Shown piece after piece: positions 49,819 through 58,879 of a stretch of DNA of 64,000 bases. This stretch comes from Acidimicrobiia bacterium (GTDB taxonomy: Bacteria; Actinomycetota; Acidimicrobiia; Spongiisociales; UBA4744): the NCBI GenBank assembly GCA_029863625.1, contig JAOTUY010000004.1, positions 31,142 to 95,141 of the forward strand. The letters are read 5' to 3'. Position numbers and translations under genes: made by a program. Positions within the stretch are counted from its first letter, which is position 1; every line of letters starts with the position of its first letter. Under the pieces are notes generated by a model that saw nothing but the letters and a program-made list of their open reading frames with translations, was not told where the DNA came from and ran no database searches.

Positions 49819-50751
49819 GTGACTGCCGAGTACTTATCAGCACGAAATGGAGCCGGGTTGGTCACCGCTCATCACGACCTGGTTTCGGTGCAGGGTCCCG
49901 ATGCAGAGTCCTTCCTGCAGAACATCATTAGTCAAGACCTCGCAGCCCTGCCGGAAGGGGGCGTCGGGCGCTCGTTGCTGCTGGGACCTGAGGGGAAGCT
50001 ACGGGCAGTTCTGTGGGTGCTGAAAGGTGAAAACGAGATCGTCCTCGTTGCCGATCGGGGACGGGGCGAGCCACTGGCCGCTGAGTTGGGCCGTTACCGG
50101 TTCCGGGTCGACGCCGTTATCGAACCGATGATGAACGAGGTGCTCGGCCTCTGGGGCCCTTCCGCCGGCACAGTGCTCGAGCAGGCAAACCTCCCGAATC
50201 CCACCGGGTGGGTGCGAAGCGGGAACAGGCTGGTGGCAAGTATTCCGTTGGGTGGGTTGGCCCGCTTCCTCATAGTCGGTGTCGATCAGGAGGATCTCGA
50301 GAGGGCCGGAGCCCGGCGGGTCGGGTCTCTCGCCGTCGACGCGATACGAGTCGAAGCGGGTGAGCCGGTTATGGGCCGGGACCTGGACGAAAAGACCATT
50401 CCGCAAGAATCGGGTCTGGTATCCGAGACGGTCTCCTTCACCAAAGGTTGCTACCTGGGCCAGGAGCTTGTTGCCCGCATCGACAGTCGTGGACACGTCA
50501 ATCGGCTTCTGCGCGGCATCGTGATTCAAACCAACATTCTCCCTCCGGAGACAGCCGAAATCTTTGCCGGGGGCAGCCGGGTTGGCCGGCTCACGTCGGT
50601 AGCGGAGTCACTGACATTGCGTGCTCCGGTGGGCCTGGCGCTGGTGCGCCGCGAGGTCGTGCCCGGCTCCGAGGTCGAAGTACGTTGGGAGGGCGGCTCG
50701 ATACCGGCCACCGTCCGTCAGTTGCCGCTCGCTAACTTCACAGAATTCTGA
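49819..50751 (+). CDS. ygfZ: Folate-binding YgfZ family protein
   Basis: VQGPDAESFLQNIISQDL; SFTKGCYLGQELVARIDSRGHVNRLLRG; GTG start inferred. Confidence 0.92.
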   Translation: MTAEYLSARNGAGLVTAHHDLVSVQGPDAESFLQNIISQDLAALPEGGVGRSLLLGPEGKLRAVLWVLKGENEIVLVADRGRGEPLAAELGRYRFRVDAVIEPMMNEVLGLWGPSAGTVLEQANLPNPTGWVRSGNRLVASIPLGGLARFLIVGVDQEDLERAGARRVGSLAVDAIRVEAGEPVMGRDLDEKTIPQESGLVSETVSFTKGCYLGQELVARIDSRGHVNRLLRGIVIQTNILPPETAEIFAGGSRVGRLTSVAESLTLRAPVGLALVRREVVPGSEVEVRWEGGSIPATVRQLPLANFTEF

Positions 50752-50839
50752 CATTTTTCGAATAAGTAGCGAGCCTGTCCGACCGATGCTGAAAGACGAC
50801 GGCGTCACAAGCCATTCATGATGACGGACAGGAGGAGCC

Positions 50840-51517
50840 ATGGCGTCCCAACGGCGGGTGCTGCTGATCGAAGATGAGGAAAGCATCGCCGAGATGCTGC
50901 GCGGATTCTTCGAGAGGGACGGATTCCGCCTGGTCCACGCCGCCAATGGCGAAGACGGTCTGGCCCGTATGGCCGAACAGCCACCCAGGGTCGTACTGCT
51001 CGACCTCAATCTCCCTGGAATCGACGGCGTCGAAGTCTGTCGGCGGATTCGAGCTACCGGGTCCGATGTACCGATCATCATGCTCACCGCCCGCGACTCC
51101 GAAGTCGACAAAGTGGTCGGTTTGGAATTGGGCGCCGACGACTACGTAACAAAACCGTTTTCGCCCCGCGAGCTATTGGCCCGGGTCAAGGCCGTGCTGC
51201 GCCGTTCCGAAGAACGGCCGGCCCAACCCCGGTCCATCGATATCCAGGGATTCGAGATCGACACAGGGCGCCGCCAGGTCGTCACTCCGGCGAACATCAC
51301 CATCCGGCCGACGGCCAAGGAGTTCGATCTGCTCTGGTACCTGGCAGAGAACCGGGGACTGGTGCTGTCGCGGGCCCAGATTCTGTCGGCGGTGTGGGGA
51401 TACGACTATTTCGGGGAGACCCGGACGGTCGACGTGCACATTCGGCAACTTCGGAAGAAACTCGACGGCATCCCGATCGAGACCGTGTGGGGAGTCGGCT
51501 ACCGGATGGAAGACTGA
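50840..51517 (+). CDS. OmpR/PhoB family response regulator
   Basis: RVLLIEDEESIAEML...VVLLDLNLPGIDGVEV; winged-helix C-terminus. Confidence 0.95.
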   Translation: MASQRRVLLIEDEESIAEMLRGFFERDGFRLVHAANGEDGLARMAEQPPRVVLLDLNLPGIDGVEVCRRIRATGSDVPIIMLTARDSEVDKVVGLELGADDYVTKPFSPRELLARVKAVLRRSEERPAQPRSIDIQGFEIDTGRRQVVTPANITIRPTAKEFDLLWYLAENRGLVLSRAQILSAVWGYDYFGETRTVDVHIRQLRKKLDGIPIETVWGVGYRMED

Positions 51518-52980
51518 TGCGCCGTCGCTTCTTCTGGAGCATGCTGGCAGTGGCCGGCGTTGCCCTCATGGTGGTCGCGACATTGGGAGCCGTGCTCACG
51601 CGCGTCCGGGTCGTGCAGCAAACCCGGACTGAGGTCGCCCGTCAGGCCGAAGCCGTGGCCGGATTGGTCGAGGAAGCCGCCTCTGTCGATGGTCGGGTGA
51701 CTGCCCGCCGTATGCTCGAGTTGCTACGTGACGGCCGGGCCGACCTGGGGACGGACGCCGGAGACCGGTTCGTTCGGCTGCTGACCTCAGCTCAGCGCGT
51801 GACGGGCGGCAGCCTGATCGATCTCGGTTGGATCGGCGCGGACGGCATATTGCACCTGGTCCGAAACCCGGGGTTGGGCAATGCGCTGGGATTCGATACG
51901 TCTTCGTTGCTCGCCGGTGAAGACCAGTTCAGGCGGATTCAGCTCCCTCAGGAGGCACAGACCCTCGAGGCTGTTGCTCACCCGATGGACGTGGTCGACC
52001 AGGGAGGGATCACGCCGGTGATCGTGATCGCGCAGCGCTCGGATCTGATCAATTGGCGAGAGATCATGCGGGGACTCATCGTGCCCTTTGCCATCGCCGC
52101 GGTTCTGTCGGCATTTGCAGCACGGTCCCTGTCGTTCTGGCTGGGTTCCAGGTTGAGTGGTCTGGCCGGAGCGGCCCACCGGTTGGCTGCAGGTGACCTG
52201 GCAGCTCGCGCCGGGGAAGAAGGTAATGACGAGATTGCGGAATTGTCGCAGACCTTCAACGTCATGGCGACGCGGCTCGAGGAGGTGCAAGCCCGCGAGC
52301 AGGACTTCCTGATGAGTGTCGGGCACGACCTTCGCACACCGCTCACCACCATCGGAGGTTACGCAGAGGCGCTCGACGAGGGAGAGCTCGACGAAGAAGA
52401 GATACGGCGAATCGCAGGCGTACTGAGCAGTGAGACAGACCGGTTGCGAAGGTTGGTTGAAGATCTCATGCTGCTTGCCAGGCTGGAGGCTCGTGAGTTC
52501 ACCATTCGTCTCGAGCTTGTGGATGTCGGCGCCCACCTGGCCGAGATCGCTGAGACGTATCGTGATCGGGCCGAAGCATTACGCGTCCGGCTCGACGTTG
52601 AGGTTGAGGAGACCGGGATCATGGTCACCGATCCCGATCGACTGGCACAGATCGCGGCCAATTTGACCGAGAATGCCCTTCGCTTCACGCCGGAGGCCGG
52701 CCGAGTGACCGTCTCGGTCCGCACTCGCGATGAGCGCATCGAGTTGAGCGTCGAGGACACAGGCCCCGGTATCGATCAGGATGACCTGCCCAGGGTGTTC
52801 GAGAAGTTCTACGTCGCTCGCAATTATCGCCGGGTTCGACCCGAAGGATCTGGATTGGGGTTGGCCATCGTCAAACAACTCGTCGACGCGATGGGGGGGA
52901 CCATCTCGGCTCAATCGACCCCGGGGACCGGAACTCGTTTCGTCGTGTCGATACCCGCCGCCTCGGCTTCAGACGACTGA
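51517..52980 (+). CDS. Sensor histidine kinase
   Basis: HAMP; SVGHDLRTPLTTIGGYAEAL H-box; NALRFTPEAG; GSGLGLAIVKQLVDAMGG. Confidence 0.95.
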   Translation: MRRRFFWSMLAVAGVALMVVATLGAVLTRVRVVQQTRTEVARQAEAVAGLVEEAASVDGRVTARRMLELLRDGRADLGTDAGDRFVRLLTSAQRVTGGSLIDLGWIGADGILHLVRNPGLGNALGFDTSSLLAGEDQFRRIQLPQEAQTLEAVAHPMDVVDQGGITPVIVIAQRSDLINWREIMRGLIVPFAIAAVLSAFAARSLSFWLGSRLSGLAGAAHRLAAGDLAARAGEEGNDEIAELSQTFNVMATRLEEVQAREQDFLMSVGHDLRTPLTTIGGYAEALDEGELDEEEIRRIAGVLSSETDRLRRLVEDLMLLARLEAREFTIRLELVDVGAHLAEIAETYRDRAEALRVRLDVEVEETGIMVTDPDRLAQIAANLTENALRFTPEAGRVTVSVRTRDERIELSVEDTGPGIDQDDLPRVFEKFYVARNYRRVRPEGSGLGLAIVKQLVDAMGGTISAQSTPGTGTRFVVSIPAASASDD

Positions 52981-53007
52981 CGGGCGACGTCGCCCTACGA
53001 TGTCCGG

Positions 53008-53775
53008 ATGCTGTCCCAGATCATTGCCGAGGTCCGTCGGCATTTGCCCGAATTGCAGCGACGTGCGGCCGAGGTCGAAGCAGCTGCCGTCCAGCAGAAA
53101 CCCGCTCGGGATTTGCTGGCTGCGCTTGCTGCTCCAGGGTTGTCGGTGATCGCCGAGGTGAAGCGCGCATCGCCGTCGCGAGGAATCATCCACGCAGATC
53201 TGGACCCGATCATGCTCGCCGGTGCGTATGGGCGCGGGGGAGCAGATGCCATCTCAGTGCTCACCGAACCGCGATACTTTTTGGGCTCCCTCGACGATCT
53301 GCGCCGGGTCCGCCAAACGGTTGAGGTTCCCGTGCTCCGCAAGGATTTTCTGCTAGACCCCATTCAGATCTGGGAGGCGCGGGCAACCGGCGCTGATGCC
53401 GTCCTTCTGATTGTGGCTGCCCTGGACGATGCGAAACTCGCCGGCCTGCTCGCGGTTACCAAAGCAACCGGCATGGAGGCCTTGGTTGAAGTCCACAATG
53501 CTATCGAGGTCGATAGGGCACTTGCAGCAGGCGCACGCGTCATCGGTGTCAATAACCGCGATCTGGGAACCTTCGACGTCGATCTCAGTACCGCCGAGCG
53601 TCTGGCGCCGCTGCTGAGGGGGGCGAAGGTGGCGGTAGCCGAGAGCGGGATCTGGACCCGAGAAGATGCCAGCCGGATGCGAGCAGCCGGATACGATGCT
53701 GTCCTCGTCGGAGAGAGCCTGGTGCGGGCGCCCGACCCCGGTGTGTTCCTGGCGGGCTTGCGGGAGGATGGATGA
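53008..53775 (+). CDS. trpC: Indole-3-glycerol phosphate synthase
   Basis: VIAEVKRASPSRGII; DAISVLTEPRYFLGSLDDL; VPVLRKDFLLDPIQI; VGVNNRDLGTFDVDL. Confidence 0.96.
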   Translation: MLSQIIAEVRRHLPELQRRAAEVEAAAVQQKPARDLLAALAAPGLSVIAEVKRASPSRGIIHADLDPIMLAGAYGRGGADAISVLTEPRYFLGSLDDLRRVRQTVEVPVLRKDFLLDPIQIWEARATGADAVLLIVAALDDAKLAGLLAVTKATGMEALVEVHNAIEVDRALAAGARVIGVNNRDLGTFDVDLSTAERLAPLLRGAKVAVAESGIWTREDASRMRAAGYDAVLVGESLVRAPDPGVFLAGLREDG

Positions 53776-53786
53776 CCTGGGTGAAG
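53772..53786 (+). pseudogene. trpF: Putative 5' remnant of trpF (MTWVK) at the left junction of an integrated element
   Basis: ATGACCTGGGTGAAG overlaps the trpC stop (ATGA) and matches the TrpF start MTWVKICG before diverging. Confidence 0.55.
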
Positions 53787-53817
53787 GTTATAATAGGTCC
53801 TGGCAGGAAGGACCAGC

Positions 53818-55179
53818 ATGAAAGCCACCTACCTTCGCATCTCGAAAGACCCGGAAGGAACCGGCGTCAAGACAGCCCGCCAGCTCGAAGAGTGTACCGA
53901 GTACGCCAAGAAGCGCGGTTGGGAGATTTCCGACACCTTCCGCGACGATGACCTCTCCGCCTTCAATGGGGATCGACGGCCCGGTTACCGCCAGCTAGTC
54001 GAAGCGGTCAAAGCCGGAGCGGTCACCGATGTGATCACCTTCCATCTGGATCGCCTCTACCGCAACCCGCGGGAACTCGAAGACCTCATCGACTTAGTGG
54101 AGGGCACCGGGTTGCACATCTGGACAACCTCCGGCGGTGACTTCGATCTGAACACCTCCGACGGTCGCGCGTTCGCTCGAATGGTCACCGCCATGTCACG
54201 CAAAGAAAGCGAAGACAAGAGCCGACGAATCCGCTCCAAGAAACAACAGCTCGCCCGCAACGGTCTCCCTTCCGGTGGTGGTCGCCGTCCGTTCGGATAT
54301 GAAGCGGACGGGATAACCATCAACCAACCGGAAGCCGAGCTGGTGAGGGAAGCGGCCCGCCGGTCCCTCAACGGCGAATCGCTGGGAACGATCTGCCGCG
54401 ATTGGGCAGACCGTGGCATCCACACTTCGCAAGGCGCTTTCTTCAGATCGAACGTGCTTTCACGGCTACTAGCCCGGCCCCGCATCGCCGGACTTCGGGA
54501 ACACAAAGGCGAGATCATCGGCGAAGCCAAATGGCCAGCCATCCTCGACCGTGACACCTTCGAGCGACTGCGGTCGCTGCTCACAGACCCGACCCGACAC
54601 AACCCAGGACCAACCCGCCGCTACCTACTGTCGGGGATCATGGTCTGCGGTGAGTGTGGGGTGGCGGTGAGGGTGAAGAACGTCAAGGCGCTCCCCTATC
54701 ACACCTATTCGTGCAGGTCAGAGCCAGGTCACCGATGCGGGAAAACGTCGATCAAGGGACCAGCCGCCGAGGACACCGTGATCGAAGCACTGCTCGTCTT
54801 CGTGGACGACCCGAAACTCACCGCCGCGTTGGGTGCCACCGGAACCGACGTGGCTCCGCTCCAAGAAAGGGCGTTACACCTCGAAGCCAAACTTGAAGAG
54901 ATGGCCGTCGACTATGCCGCCGACCGGATCACCCGACGTGAATGGTTCGCAGCCCGCGAACGGAACGTGGCCGACCTCGAACAGACCCGCCGCCAGATCG
55001 ACCGGGAACGCGGCGACACCCTTCTCGCCGGTTTGCCTTCCGGTCGGGCGGCGGTGGAAGCATGGTGGGGGAGCGCGTCGCTTGCCCAACGGCAGGCGCT
55101 CCTCAAAGCGGTGTTTGAGCGGGTGACCTTGAACCGGGCGACAAGTGACCGTCGAATCGATCTGACCTGGCGGGCCTAG
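53818..55179 (+). CDS. Large serine recombinase / serine integrase
   Basis: MKATYLRISKDPEGTGVKTARQLEEC...FHLDRLYRNPRELEDLID; recombinase domain; C-terminal Cys zinc ribbon and coiled coil. Confidence 0.93.
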   Translation: MKATYLRISKDPEGTGVKTARQLEECTEYAKKRGWEISDTFRDDDLSAFNGDRRPGYRQLVEAVKAGAVTDVITFHLDRLYRNPRELEDLIDLVEGTGLHIWTTSGGDFDLNTSDGRAFARMVTAMSRKESEDKSRRIRSKKQQLARNGLPSGGGRRPFGYEADGITINQPEAELVREAARRSLNGESLGTICRDWADRGIHTSQGAFFRSNVLSRLLARPRIAGLREHKGEIIGEAKWPAILDRDTFERLRSLLTDPTRHNPGPTRRYLLSGIMVCGECGVAVRVKNVKALPYHTYSCRSEPGHRCGKTSIKGPAAEDTVIEALLVFVDDPKLTAALGATGTDVAPLQERALHLEAKLEEMAVDYAADRITRREWFAARERNVADLEQTRRQIDRERGDTLLAGLPSGRAAVEAWWGSASLAQRQALLKAVFERVTLNRATSDRRIDLTWRA

Positions 55180-55199
55180 AGGTGTGCGGGCCGGGAGTC

Positions 55200-55874
55200 T
55201 CAACCTTCCGGCTGTTTTCGTGGCCGGTCCGTGACGATGGTTACTTGGGGGATGTGTACCGCTACGCGGGCCTCCTTGACGAGCGGTTCCAGGAGCTTGC
55301 GGGCCTTGGTGGTCAACTCACCCCCGGCCACTCCCTTCTTCTGCGGTCGGGTTAGCAGGCCACGACGCCGCGCCTCCTCGATATAGTCCTTGACTGTCGT
55401 GGCTTCTAGGAAGTTGTCCGTGGCTACCTTCCGATGAACGTGGCGCGCCCCGTACTTCGCGTGAAAACTGTACGAAGCCGCCAGACGGGCATAGAAGAGG
55501 TCATCGTGTTTGTGGCGTCCGCGACCACTGAACCGAACCGCGTTGGCTACTAGCTTCTCGTATCCGGGGTTTTCGTGTTCCAGCACACTCTGGATAGCAA
55601 GCATGCGAAGCCGATCCGGTTTGATTCTCCGATGGTGTGCGGCGTGCTGGTAGCCACCGGGCGGTGTTGCACCGGTCGGGGAGACGTGCAATTCGCGGAC
55701 AACGAATCCGTCGGTGTGAGATTCGAGGGTGACGGCAATTGTCCATCCGTCAAGTTCATCATCGAACGCGACCACCCACCGTTTTTCACCGTCGTCAGGT
55801 CGGCCCTTCTCTGAGCTTCTTGCGGATGCCATTTTCATAGCGTACCGGATGCGTGCCAGGAAATCTACTGGCAT
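55200..55874 (-). CDS. Hypothetical protein (possible winged-helix C-terminal part)
   Basis: 224-aa ORF; KYGARHVHRKVATDNFLEATTVKDYIEEARRRGLLT. Confidence 0.6.
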   Translation of the reverse strand: MPVDFLARIRYAMKMASARSSEKGRPDDGEKRWVVAFDDELDGWTIAVTLESHTDGFVVRELHVSPTGATPPGGYQHAAHHRRIKPDRLRMLAIQSVLEHENPGYEKLVANAVRFSGRGRHKHDDLFYARLAASYSFHAKYGARHVHRKVATDNFLEATTVKDYIEEARRRGLLTRPQKKGVAGGELTTKARKLLEPLVKEARVAVHIPQVTIVTDRPRKQPEG

Positions 55875-55956
55875 GACGTACTAGGGGTACATGTCATAAA
55901 AACCTCCCCCTTGGTGACCTTGGAACAGGTACCGCTGGCGTGACACACTGGGGGGA

Positions 55957-56199
55957 ATGAAAGATCCAGTTGCCACCATCAGGGAGCGGATGGCCCAGCA
56001 CCGGAAGGTCGATCTGCCGTCGCCATCTGTCTGCCGGGCCTTGCGCCTTGCCGTCGGCCTCTCGCAGCAGGACGTTGCTCAGGCGGTTGGTGTGGATCGT
56101 GCCAGCGTGGCTCGCTGGGAGCTTGGGAGTCGGGAACCCACCGAGCCGTGGCGCTCGACCTACCAGCAGGTGCTCGACGAATTGCGGAGCACACGATGA
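55957..56199 (+). CDS. XRE-family HTH regulator
   Basis: CRALRLAVGLSQQDVAQAVGVDRASVARWELGSREP. Confidence 0.85.
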   Translation: MKDPVATIRERMAQHRKVDLPSPSVCRALRLAVGLSQQDVAQAVGVDRASVARWELGSREPTEPWRSTYQQVLDELRSTR

Positions 56200-56241
56200 A
56201 CGATATGACGGCTGGCAGCTATCCGCGAGATCGTTCGCACC

Positions 56242-57285
56242 GTGGAGCCGCTCGACGAAATCCCTCGTGGGGATGGCGAGCAAACACCCGAACGGTCAGT
56301 GCTCGCCCACTGGTCGGTTGACGAGTTTCTTGCTCACGCGGCCGAGACCAGCGGAGGGTTCCTTATCCCCGGGTTCATCCGCCCGATGGAGCGAGCTTTG
56401 TGGGTATCTAGCGAAGGCGTCGGCAAATCGGTCTGGCAGGTTCAGATGGCGGTCGGGGCTGCACTCGGGTTACACCCCTTCACCGGGGAAGCGATGGAAC
56501 CGGTCCGGACCTTGTTGATAGACGCAGAGAACCCGAACGATGAACTCTCCGACACGATCACGATGGTGTGTCAGGCGTTGGGGAAACCTACCTCGGACTG
56601 GTTGTGGGTCGTCAACGAACCCGAAGGGCTAGAGGTCACCGTCCAAACATCTCTGGATGACCTCGTGGCGGAGTACGTCCCACAGTTGATTGTCGCCGGC
56701 CCCCTCTACAAACTTCACGGCGGGGCCGAGTCCGATGAGCGGGACACTCGGGACCTGTTGACCGCCCTCGACCGTATACGAGCGATATCGGGCGCGGCGA
56801 TGTCCCTTGAGGCTCACGCTCCGCACGCGCAACTACAAGCGAAAGTTGCCCGAAGGCCAGCCGGGTCGCGGTTGATGATCCGGTGGCCGGAAATGGGTTA
56901 CTACCTGCGACCGATTGATGACACCAACATCATCTTGAACATCGACCCGTTCCGCCCGGCTCGCGGACGAAAACACCGGACGGCGATCCCGGCGGCGATC
57001 CGTCATGGCGAGTTGATGCCCTGGGAACCCTGCGAAAAGGGACGGGAACCGAAACGGGTTGCCGCGAGTGAAGGGGATAACGCCCAGATCTTGCGGGACA
57101 TCTTCGAGACTCTCGGCTACGGAGTCTGGCACACGTTCGGGAATCTGCTCACCGCCACGGTTGCCTACACCGACGACGGAGGAATGTGGGGCAAGCAGAC
57201 CCTTGTGAATGCGCTCGGAGCCATCGGGGCCATCCAGCAGGACGACAAGAAGGGAAACCCGTGGAAATACTCTCCAACCACGTAG
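56242..57285 (+). CDS. AAA ATPase, RepA/DnaB-helicase-like
   Basis: ALWVSSEGVGKSVWQVQMAVGAALG Walker A; TLLIDAENPNDELSDTI Walker B. Confidence 0.75.
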   Translation: MEPLDEIPRGDGEQTPERSVLAHWSVDEFLAHAAETSGGFLIPGFIRPMERALWVSSEGVGKSVWQVQMAVGAALGLHPFTGEAMEPVRTLLIDAENPNDELSDTITMVCQALGKPTSDWLWVVNEPEGLEVTVQTSLDDLVAEYVPQLIVAGPLYKLHGGAESDERDTRDLLTALDRIRAISGAAMSLEAHAPHAQLQAKVARRPAGSRLMIRWPEMGYYLRPIDDTNIILNIDPFRPARGRKHRTAIPAAIRHGELMPWEPCEKGREPKRVAASEGDNAQILRDIFETLGYGVWHTFGNLLTATVAYTDDGGMWGKQTLVNALGAIGAIQQDDKKGNPWKYSPTT

Positions 57286-57292
57286 AAACCCT

Positions 57293-57455
57293 TCAAGTCA
57301 AGGTTGAGGTCAAGTCAAGGTCCCCCTATGGGGGGGACCCTTGACCTTGACCACTCATAACCCGAGTCAAGTCAAGGTCAGGTCAATATTGACCAGAGTA
57401 TTGACTCCCAATGTTTTCGGGGGGGTTTTGCGGGGTTTTGGGGGCAGAGGTCAAG
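57293..57455. repeat. Iteron-like array of GTCAAG/TTGAC motifs
   Basis: CAAGTCAAGGT at 57294-57304, 57311-57321, 57368-57378; inverted CCTTGACCTTGACC; further GGTCAA/TTGACC/TTGACT. Confidence 0.7.
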
Positions 57456-57522
57456 GCCGGCCCCGCATCGTCTACTTCTGGCGTGGCGAAGAAAGCGAAG
57501 TGAGCGAAGAAAAGGGTTCGCT

Positions 57523-57759
57523 TTGACCTTTAATGCGCCTTTTTCGCTTAATTCGCAACCGGAGGACGCACCCGAGAGGCTCGTGATCGAAACACTCGGC
57601 GCGGCCGAAGCCGACCACGATCTTCACTGGCAAACGGCGCAAATTCGTGCATGGAATTTCGGTGTGTACACGAGTTGCTGGCGGTGTGGACTACCAGCAC
57701 CGCATCACACGCTGAAGTGCAAAATCAACGCAGCCCGATCATCGGGAGGGTGGTCATGA
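57523..57759 (+). CDS. Small hypothetical protein with Cys/His pairs
   Basis: CWRCGLPAPHHTLKC; TTG start. Confidence 0.45.
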   Translation: MTFNAPFSLNSQPEDAPERLVIETLGAAEADHDLHWQTAQIRAWNFGVYTSCWRCGLPAPHHTLKCKINAARSSGGWS

Positions 57760-58124
57760 ACGACACACCGACCGGTTCCTTCCTGCTTTGCGGCTGCCCG
57801 AACTGTGTGACCGCCCGGGAACTGCGCGGATTCCCCGGACAGCCCCAACCCGAATCACCAGAGCCAAGGGATTGGGGCACCGCGACCTGCTCGGGTTGCG
57901 ACCGTGAATGGACAGGACGCCGCGAATGTCACTGCCCAACGTGTCATCTGAGCTTCAGCGGCATCACCGCCTTCGACCAGCACCAGCTACGAGGGTCATG
58001 TGTCTCACCGGCTGATCGTGGCCTTATCCCCGTACGTAGGAGCCACGGAACCGTGTGGGCCTTTCCCGGTCATAGGCCAGAAGAAATCAACCGAGGAAGA
58101 GTTGACACGCCTGGACAGCCATGA
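57756..58124 (+). CDS. Zinc-finger protein resembling actinophage FDXHR-type zinc-binding proteins
   Basis: CSGCDREWTGRRECHCPTCHLSFSGITAFDQHQ. Confidence 0.65.
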   Translation: MNDTPTGSFLLCGCPNCVTARELRGFPGQPQPESPEPRDWGTATCSGCDREWTGRRECHCPTCHLSFSGITAFDQHQLRGSCVSPADRGLIPVRRSHGTVWAFPGHRPEEINRGRVDTPGQP

Positions 58125-58241
58125 CACGGATTGACACTCCGCTAGCCATCCAACGGCTAGCCCTTGACCACAACCACCTATAGCGCGATCGTGACTACAG
58201 AGGGCGTGCGGGCCGGGACGACGTGGACAGGAGGACTGTCA

Positions 58242-58871
58242 ATGCGACTCTCGGAAACTCGCCCCCAAACTGGCCCCCAATCTGGTTATGCCGGCCTCGT
58301 GACCGCTCTTGCTGCGCTCGTTCTTGTAGCCGTCACCGCCGGTGTTACCTGGTGGGTGATGCCCGACGCCAATAGCACAACGACTGTGAACGTCAATGAA
58401 ATCAAGGAGATTTCGCAACTGTCGACAGTGGAGTACCACATCACCGAGTACTACGAGGAGACGCTAACGCGGAAAGTCCTGGGGTTCATTCCGGACAGGA
58501 AGAGAACCAAAGGAGCTGTCTATGTCAATGCGGTCGTGACCGGCAGCGTCGACTTCGACCAGGCGGCTATCACCATCGACGATTCGGGCAACAGGCCGTC
58601 AGTAGCCATCATGTTTCCCGAGGACTCGTTCATGATGAAAAACGATATAGATGAAGGCGACATCGTCAAGAGCGATGTCAAAGACCCGCTTCTCTACAAG
58701 GCAATCACAGCCGAGGAATGGACGAGAATGCAGGACGCTGCGTTGGCGGCCGTGAAGCAGACTGCCCTAGACACGGGCATCAAACAGGCCACTGCCCGGA
58801 ACGCTGAAAAGATGCTCGTTTTGTTCCTGAATAGCCTTGGCTACGACTGCGAGGTCACGTTCGAATTCTGA
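58242..58871 (+). CDS. DUF4230-like membrane-anchored protein
   Basis: Single N-terminal TM then VNEIKEISQLSTVEYHITEYYEE; AGGAGG ribosome-binding site upstream. Confidence 0.65.
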   Translation: MRLSETRPQTGPQSGYAGLVTALAALVLVAVTAGVTWWVMPDANSTTTVNVNEIKEISQLSTVEYHITEYYEETLTRKVLGFIPDRKRTKGAVYVNAVVTGSVDFDQAAITIDDSGNRPSVAIMFPEDSFMMKNDIDEGDIVKSDVKDPLLYKAITAEEWTRMQDAALAAVKQTALDTGIKQATARNAEKMLVLFLNSLGYDCEVTFEF

Positions 58872-58879
58872 AGATGATC

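Noticed and set aside
57341-57526. 60-aa ORF spanning the iteron-like array
   Set aside because: Composition follows the repeats and G-rich tract; no family features.
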